Source: Planctomycetota bacterium
Lineage (GTDB): Bacteria > Planctomycetota > Phycisphaerae > WQYP01
Direction: 5' to 3'
Assembly (NCBI GenBank): GCA_021795535.1
Contig: JAJYPG010000012.1
Coordinates: forward strand, 1-11,344
Length of the DNA stretch: 11,344 nucleotides
The position numbers were made by a program, and so were the translations under genes. This document shows positions 7,599 to 11,344 of this stretch, one piece after another. The notes beneath the pieces are model-generated. The model made no database searches and was not told the origin of the DNA. It saw only the letters and a program-made list of their open reading frames with translations. Within the stretch, counting starts at the first letter, position 1; every line of letters begins with the position of its first letter.

Positions 7599-8585
7599 TT
7601 AGCCTTTGAAATAAATAGCCTTCTTAATGGCCTCAACCACCCGGTTCACATCGGGCACAACGTGCTGAAGAAGCGGCTTGCTATAGGGTATGGGCACATC
7701 GAGCGAGGCAATGCGCACCACAGAATTATCCAGGGAATCCAGACAATTTTCCTGAACAATCGCGGCAATTTCCGCCCCAATGCCACAAGTGGGATAGCCC
7801 TCTTCAATCGTAATGCAGTAGCCGGTTTTGCGCACTGACTCAAAAATGGCGTCAGTATCCATCGGGCGCAACGTGCGCAAATCCAGAACTTCAACATCAA
7901 TGCCGTGGTCTTTGTGCAGTTGCTCCGCGGCGGCCAGAGCGGTCAGGCAGGTTTTTCCCCATGCGACCAGAGTGCAGTCCTTGCCCGGGCGCTTTATGTC
8001 GGCCTTGCCGAGGGGAATGGTGTATTCCTCCTCTGGAACTTCGCCGCGAATGCCGTACATAGATTCGTTTTCCAGAAAAATAACAGGGTCATCATCACGA
8101 ATAGAGGTTTTAAGCAGTCCTTTGGCATCATATGGGGTGGAGGGAATGACCACTTTCAGACCCGGGACATGGGTGTAAAGGGCATCGACAGTCCAAGAAT
8201 GGGTGGCGGCAAGCTGCTGGCCGGAACCGGAAATGCCGCGAAAAACGATGGGAACTTTAACCTGTCCACCGGACATGTGCCGCACCTTGGGGGCGTTGTT
8301 GACAACCTGATCGAACGCGACCAGTGAAAAAGAAAAGGTCATGAATTCAATGATGGGGCGCATACCGACCATGGCCGCCCCAATACCCAGACCGGCAAAA
8401 CCAGATTCGGAAATGGGCGAGTCCACAACGCGCATCGGACCAAACTTGGCAAGCATTCCCTGGGAAACCTTGTACGCTCCATCATATTCGGCAACTTCCT
8501 CGCCCATTAAAAAAACATCTGGGTCGCGCTGCATTTCCTCGCACATGGCCTGATTAAGCGCTTCGCGAAATTGAATGACCGGCAT
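7599..8585 (-). CDS. pdhB: Pyruvate dehydrogenase E1 component, beta subunit
   Basis: This is a 328-residue protein from ATG 8585, preceded by AAAGGA with seven bases of spacing. The frame is open further upstream, but the family start is MPVIQFREALNQAM. Landmarks are GEEVAEYDGAYKVSQGM (28-44), the cofactor-activating Glu region DSPISESGFAGLGIGAA (55-71), FMTFSF (81-86), AATHS (126-130) and the C-terminal transketolase domain with DLRTLRPMD (235-243) and EEGYPTCGIGAEI (261-273). Together with the alpha subunit it forms the alpha2beta2 thiamine-diphosphate E1 that decarboxylates pyruvate and acetylates E2 lipoyl groups. It is the second gene after pdhA, with a 91-base gap that contains a hairpin. 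Length is normal (about 325-335). A branched-chain 2-oxoacid or acetoin E1 is the main alternative; the sequence style favours pyruvate. Confidence 0.92.
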   Translation of the reverse strand: MPVIQFREALNQAMCEEMQRDPDVFLMGEEVAEYDGAYKVSQGMLAKFGPMRVVDSPISESGFAGLGIGAAMVGMRPIIEFMTFSFSLVAFDQVVNNAPKVRHMSGGQVKVPIVFRGISGSGQQLAATHSWTVDALYTHVPGLKVVIPSTPYDAKGLLKTSIRDDDPVIFLENESMYGIRGEVPEEEYTIPLGKADIKRPGKDCTLVAWGKTCLTALAAAEQLHKDHGIDVEVLDLRTLRPMDTDAIFESVRKTGYCITIEEGYPTCGIGAEIAAIVQENCLDSLDNSVVRIASLDVPIPYSKPLLQHVVPDVNRVVEAIKKAIYFKG

Positions 8586-8607
8586 GGGTAAATCCTTTGT
8601 AAGTCCG

Positions 8608-8626
8608 GCGGGGATATGAACCCCGC
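8608..8626. repeat. Hairpin in the pdhA-pdhB intercistronic gap
   Basis: GCGGGG (8608-8613) and CCCCGC (8621-8626) form a perfect six-base stem with a seven-base loop, about 22 bases before the pdhB start codon in the transcribed direction. No T-run follows on the minus strand. It could be an mRNA processing or stability element that sets the alpha:beta ratio, or a small REP-like unit; its GC arms resemble those of the larger palindrome upstream of pdhA. Confidence 0.5.
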
Positions 8627-8676
8627 ATCCGCTGTTTAATTTTGCTTTCTGATGAAAATTGTTTGGCCGCGATTCC

Positions 8677-9693
8677 CTAGGCCTGGTACGGCCCATAGGG
8701 CATCGAATAAATATCGGTCCATACTTCCTGGGTGTCCGGGAAGGGATCCGCATCAGCCAGGGTATGGGCTTCCTCCACCTGAAGATGAATTTCGTCGTTT
8801 ATGGCCTGAACCTGCTGGTCGGTCAAATGTCCGGCATCGCGCAACTGCTTTTCCAGACGGCCAATCGGGTCATGCTCCTGGTAACGTCCCACTTCCTCTT
8901 TGGTTCGGTATTTCTGCGGATCGGACATGCTGTGCCCGCGATAGCGATAGGTTTCAACATCAAGAAAAATGGCTCCATTTCCCTGCCGACAATATTCCGC
9001 CGCGGAGACAATCATTTTGTACATCGCGGCACAGTCCATGCCGTCCACATCCTTACCGGGAATGCCGAAGGCGTCGCCAGAGCGGAGTTTCAAGTCGGTT
9101 ATGGCGGAATGGCGATGCAGGTGGGTTCCCATGCCATAGCCATTGTTTTCCACCATAAAAATGATGGGCAGCTTGAAAAGACCAGCCAGATTAAATGCTT
9201 CATGCAGAGCCCCCTGGTTCATGGCCCCATCACCAAAATAACACAGCACGACACGATCCTGCTTGCGGGACTTAATCGCCCAGCCCAATCCCACCGCCAG
9301 CGGAACATGGGCACCAACAATCGCATGGCCGCCGAAGAAATTTTTCTGAACATCAAAGAAATGCATAGAGCCGCCCTTGCCATGAGAGCAGCCGGTCTTT
9401 TTCCCGTAAAGTTCAGCAAACAGAGAGCGAATATCCATGCCTTTGGCAATGGCATGGCCATGATCGCGGTAGGCGGTAATAACGTAATCGGTCGGGCGCA
9501 CGGCGGCAATACTGCCCACGGCCACGGCTTCCTGCCCATTGTAAAGATGGCAGAAACCACCAATCTTCTGCTGCTGATAAGATTGTGAGCAGCGCGTTTC
9601 AAACTGACGGATAAGCACCATCTGCCGATACCATTCAAGCATCTGGGAAACGGTGGGTTCAACCTTTTGACTTGTTACAACCATGGTTGTCAC
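8677..9693 (-). CDS. pdhA: Pyruvate dehydrogenase E1 component, alpha subunit
   Basis: With a start at GTG 9693 the protein is 338 residues; AAAAGG lies seven bases upstream of that GTG. The next ATG (9684) is only three codons in and is 16 bases from the same site, so the GTG fits better. The thiamine-diphosphate motif is complete: GDG at 154-156 through NN at 183-184. Other E1-alpha landmarks are GGFCHLYNGQEAVAVG (45-60), YRDHGHAIAKG (75-85), GKGGSMHFFD (105-114), GGHAIVGAHVPLAVG (121-135) and YRYRGHSMSDPQ (249-260). It is the first gene of pdhA-pdhB. The lipoyl E2 and dihydrolipoyl dehydrogenase are not in the window, so the complex must be completed from elsewhere. A 2-oxoisovalerate or acetoin E1 alpha is a less likely alternative. 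Confidence 0.93.
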   Translation of the reverse strand: MTTMVVTSQKVEPTVSQMLEWYRQMVLIRQFETRCSQSYQQQKIGGFCHLYNGQEAVAVGSIAAVRPTDYVITAYRDHGHAIAKGMDIRSLFAELYGKKTGCSHGKGGSMHFFDVQKNFFGGHAIVGAHVPLAVGLGWAIKSRKQDRVVLCYFGDGAMNQGALHEAFNLAGLFKLPIIFMVENNGYGMGTHLHRHSAITDLKLRSGDAFGIPGKDVDGMDCAAMYKMIVSAAEYCRQGNGAIFLDVETYRYRGHSMSDPQKYRTKEEVGRYQEHDPIGRLEKQLRDAGHLTDQQVQAINDEIHLQVEEAHTLADADPFPDTQEVWTDIYSMPYGPYQA

Positions 9694-9839
9694 ATTGACA
9701 CCTTTTCGAAAACCAATGAAAACACCGCTCCCGAGCCGGATTTTGGCGATTTTACGTCCAAAATCCAACCCGTTTACGTAAATTCCTCCATTCCGCAGTG
9801 GAGTGCCCCTCGTCGTGAAGGGACCTGTATGACCTTTGT

Positions 9840-9868
9840 ATTTTAGTAGTTCAGGGCAATCAAGCCAA
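9840..9868 (-). promoter_or_regulatory. Candidate pdhA promoter with overlapping palindrome
   Basis: On the minus strand, TTGGCT (9868-9863) and TAAAAT (9845-9840) are separated by 17 bases, giving a plausible sigma-70-like pair and a pdhA leader of about 140 bases. The perfect ten-base palindrome CAAGCGCTTG (9866-9875) overlaps the upstream edge of the -35, a location suited to repressor control. The leader also contains a five-base hairpin, CTCCA (9786-9790) with TGGAG (9799-9803). Confidence 0.35.
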
Positions 9869-9965
9869 GCGCTTGAGAAGATTTATTCATATCCGGTGCA
9901 TGATGCTTTCGGTGGGCCATAAATTCGTCCCGATGACTCGGGATACGGTGTGGACTCAAGGCAAT

Positions 9966-10036
9966 GTGCCCAGACCCCGTCCGCCAAGGTATCGGGGTCT
10001 TGCACCCCGTATCTTGCGGAAGCGGGGTGTGGCCCC
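9966..10036. repeat. 71-base imperfect palindrome, REP/MITE-like
   Basis: The centre is CGGGGT (9993-9998) and ACCCCG (10004-10009) with a five-base loop. The pairing continues outward with few bulges: AAGG(T)A region 9986-9991 with 10010-10015, CCG 9981-9983 with CGG 10017-10019, and ACCCCG (9974-9979) with CGGGGT (10023-10028). I count about 28 pairs by eye. The arms also allow alternative hairpins (9972-10000 and 10003-10029, both with 13-base loops). Neither side is followed by a T-run and neither gene ends here, so it is not a terminator. A mobile REP/MITE unit or a structured regulatory element is inferred. Confidence 0.6.
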
Positions 10037-10042
10037 ACCTGC

Positions 10043-10071
10043 TTGCCGACAGATAACATTTGCCTTACAAA
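10043..10071 (+). promoter_or_regulatory. Weak candidate promoter for the CusF-like lipoprotein gene
   Basis: TTGCCG (10043-10048) and TACAAA (10066-10071) are spaced by 17 bases; each matches the sigma-70 consensus at four of six positions. The position, about 40 bases before the start codon, is suitable, but the match is poor. Confidence 0.22.
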
Positions 10072-10097
10072 CAAAGCAGCTTATTTGCAGCTTGTTT
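10069..10097 (+). promoter_or_regulatory. Leader hairpin with T-run just upstream of the ribosome binding site
   Basis: AAACAAAGCAGC (10069-10080) can pair with GCAGCTTGTTT (10087-10097) with one bulge and one mismatch around a TTATTT loop. A run of five T (10095-10099) closes it, and GGAG (10101-10104) follows four bases after the stem. The layout resembles an attenuator or a ribosome-site-gating hairpin, but the stem is A/T-rich at its base. Confidence 0.35.
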
Positions 10098-10113
10098 TTC
10101 GGAGTTATGATAG

Positions 10114-10551
10114 ATGCGTACTCATGGCTTTCAACCGGCAACGAGAATTTTCGTCTTTTTTCTGCTTCTGGCCCTGGCTATTCCCGGATGCAGGCATAAG
10201 CATACCGCCCCCCCACCGGCGGGGGCGGCGTCGGAAACGCAGACCTATCTGGTGCGGGGTATTGTGGAAAAACTGCCCGACGCAAGAACCCATCCGCGAC
10301 AAATAACCATCAAAAGCGAGGCCGTTGACAATTTTATCGGGCCGGACGGTCATCCATCTCCCATGGCCGCAATGGTAATGGATTATCCACTGGCCAAAGC
10401 GGTAAGCATAAACGGGCTGGCACCTGGCTCTAAAGTTACATTCACATACCAAGTGAATTGGAATGGCGGAATAGACCAAATCACCAGGATTCAAAAACTC
10501 TCTGCCAGTACAAAACTGAATTTTGCAGCGGCATCCGCCACAAAGCCGTAA
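10114..10551 (+). CDS. Putative CusF-like copper-binding lipoprotein
   Basis: This 145-residue protein starts at ATG 10114 with GGAG nine bases upstream. It has a basic N-terminus, a hydrophobic stretch (12-23: IFVFFLLLALAI) and a lipobox-like IPGC with C26 as the predicted lipidated cysteine; Pro at -2 is unusual. A short His/Pro/Ala linker leads to a small beta-barrel domain (44-130). It follows the CusF/PF11604 pattern: YLVRGIV, ITIKSEAV, PMAAMVMDYPL (83-93), then GLAPGSKVTFTYQV and GIDQITRI. M84, M87 and M89 correspond to the Met-rich copper site of this family (MxM). It is expected to be membrane-anchored outside the cytoplasm and to bind or hand over Cu(I). SCO/SenC or efflux genes that often accompany such proteins are absent; a strong terminator follows at once, so it is probably monocistronic. 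Confidence 0.68.
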   Translation: MRTHGFQPATRIFVFFLLLALAIPGCRHKHTAPPPAGAASETQTYLVRGIVEKLPDARTHPRQITIKSEAVDNFIGPDGHPSPMAAMVMDYPLAKAVSINGLAPGSKVTFTYQVNWNGGIDQITRIQKLSASTKLNFAAASATKP

Positions 10552-10566
10552 AATACGACGGCTGGA

Positions 10567-10609
10567 CAAGGCCACAAGACAACCCGCGTGTTGCGGCCTT
10601 GATTTTTTT
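10567..10609 (+). terminator. Rho-independent terminator of the CusF-like gene
   Basis: CAAGGCC (10567-10573) is exactly complementary to GGCCTTG (10595-10601), with additional inner pairing CAAC/GTTG, and is followed by seven T (10603-10609). It begins 16 bases after the stop codon at 10551. Confidence 0.85.
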
Positions 10610-10635
10610 CCGCCCAGCGTGTCTTATCGTTCAAG

Positions 10636-11344
10636 ATGCTCGAACGTGCAACAGCTTCCAGCGGCGTGGTCTATTACCGCTCAACATTATTCCAGCGGAT
10701 GGGCATTCCTCATGCTTTTACCACACGCATAGGCGGGGTTTCCACCGGGCCGTTTGCGTCGCTTAACCTGGGCACCACGGCTCAGGCCACAGAGCAGGAT
10801 TCGCTCGAACATATTCGAGTCAATTTTCAGCGAGCGGCCACCGCGATAAACCTGCCCGAAGCCCCCATTGCGTGGGTTCATCAGATTCATGGCAAAGCCG
10901 TGGCCCAATTGCCGCGGCGGGAAGTGGAAAAGAATCCCGCTTTCGTACAAGATCAATTTTCCGGGCAGATTCATGCCGACGCTTTGGTCAGCGATGCACC
11001 GGGCATTTTGCTATCCATTCGAGTGGCGGACTGCGTGCCGATTCTTCTGGCGGCACGGGATGGCGGCATTGTGGCCGGTGTACACGCGGGCTGGCGGGGT
11101 GTGGCGGGCAACATTGTACGGGAAACGACAAGCGTATTTGCATCCTTGGGTGTGCCGCCAGGCAAGATGATTGCGGCGATAGGCCCGGCGATAAGCGCAT
11201 CTCATTTTGAGATCGGAATGGAAGTGGCCGAGGCATTTGCACAAGCGGATCTTGTTCAGGCGGTACATACCAATTTCGGCGCCAGGCCGCATGTGGATTT
11301 GGTTGCAGCGGTTAAGCTGCAATTGCAGCGCGGCGGCCTGAAAG
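10636..11344 (+). CDS. pgeF: YfiH/LACC1-family protein (PgeF, laccase-domain), C-terminus cut by window edge
   Basis: I translated 236 residues in frame from ATG 10636 to the window end. Family landmarks are HAFTTRIGGVS (26-36), SLNLG (42-46), VHQIHG (81-86), ADCVPILL (131-138), GVHAGWRG (148-155) and GPAISASHFEIG (183-194). The active-site triad of the family corresponds to H85, C133 and H150; the 17-residue Cys-His spacing equals that of E. coli YfiH (C107, H124). Family members act as peptidoglycan editing factors (PgeF) or purine nucleoside-cleaving enzymes; the old name multicopper polyphenol oxidase is doubtful. There is no signal peptide, so it is cytoplasmic. The start is uncertain: no good ribosome binding site precedes 10636, and it lies only 26 bases after the terminator T-run. 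Met22 (10699) is an alternative. Only some 15-30 residues should be missing. Confidence 0.9.
   Translation, partial: MLERATASSGVVYYRSTLFQRMGIPHAFTTRIGGVSTGPFASLNLGTTAQATEQDSLEHIRVNFQRAATAINLPEAPIAWVHQIHGKAVAQLPRREVEKNPAFVQDQFSGQIHADALVSDAPGILLSIRVADCVPILLAARDGGIVAGVHAGWRGVAGNIVRETTSVFASLGVPPGKMIAAIGPAISASHFEIGMEVAEAFAQADLVQAVHTNFGARPHVDLVAAVKLQLQRGGLK

Larger units (their letters stand above)
9694..10113. other. 420-base gene-free region between divergent pdhA and the CusF-like gene
   Basis: No convincing gene is visible; the open frames here lack ribosome binding sites and run through palindromic sequence. From left to right it holds the pdhA leader and candidate promoter (to 9868), the CAAGCGCTTG palindrome (9866-9875), a small hairpin TCCCGA (9928-9933)/TCGGGA (9938-9943), a 71-base imperfect palindrome (9966-10036), a possible promoter for the plus-strand gene, and a leader hairpin (10069-10097). 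Confidence 0.7.

Noticed and set aside
7588..7607. AAAGGC/GCCTTT inverted repeat over the pdhB stop codon as a terminator
   Set aside because: It overlaps the stop codon and no T-run follows in the minus-strand direction.
8586..8753. 56-codon N-terminal extension of the PdhB frame
   Set aside because: It overlaps the end of pdhA; MPVIQFREAL is the family start and has its own AAAGGA site.
9694..9768. 25-codon extension of PdhA to an ATG at 9768
   Set aside because: No ribosome binding site is seen for it, while AAAAGG fits the GTG at 9693.
9873..10199. 108-codon plus-strand open frame through the palindromic region
   Set aside because: It runs through the inverted repeats and into the CusF-like gene in another frame, with no ribosome binding site or recognisable motif.

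Overview
The window is a gene-dense bacterial chromosomal segment of about 53 percent G+C by eye. It holds housekeeping and accessory metabolic genes on both strands. I see no tRNA, rRNA, CRISPR array, transposase or phage gene. The gene content (two-subunit pyruvate dehydrogenase E1, a Pseudomonas stutzeri-type rhamnose isomerase, a DUF255 protein, a CusF-like lipoprotein, a VWA protein starting MRYRYGEFDG) would fit a Planctomycetes/Phycisphaerae-like or other PVC-group heterotroph. That placement is an impression from protein style and is weakly held.

Layout, left to right. On the minus strand, ribE (riboflavin synthase) runs into pdxA (vitamin B6 synthesis, cut by the window's left edge) with a one-base stop/start overlap, so B2 and B6 synthesis are translationally linked. 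On the plus strand follow an 807-residue DUF255 thioredoxin-fold protein with an unusual DsbD-N-like tail, then a 197-residue unrecognised protein with a zinc-protease-type HEVGH motif. A minus-strand VWA (MIDAS) protein converges on it. From a 212-base divergent gap, a plus-strand L-rhamnose isomerase starts at a GTG, followed by a small membrane protein. Facing them on the minus strand is pdhA-pdhB, encoding E1 alpha and beta of pyruvate dehydrogenase; E2 and E3 are not in the window. Upstream of pdhA lies the only long gene-free stretch (420 bases), which carries a 71-base imperfect palindrome, candidate promoters and a leader hairpin. The plus strand then has a CusF-like copper-binding lipoprotein, a strong intrinsic terminator, and a YfiH/PgeF-family gene cut by the right edge.

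The clearest functional units are ribE-pdxA and pdhAB. The others look like single-gene transcription units. I do not see one obviously new multi-gene system. The best leads are the DUF255/DsbD-N-like fusion, the HEVGH protein, and the palindrome with its associated GC-rich hairpins around pdhAB.
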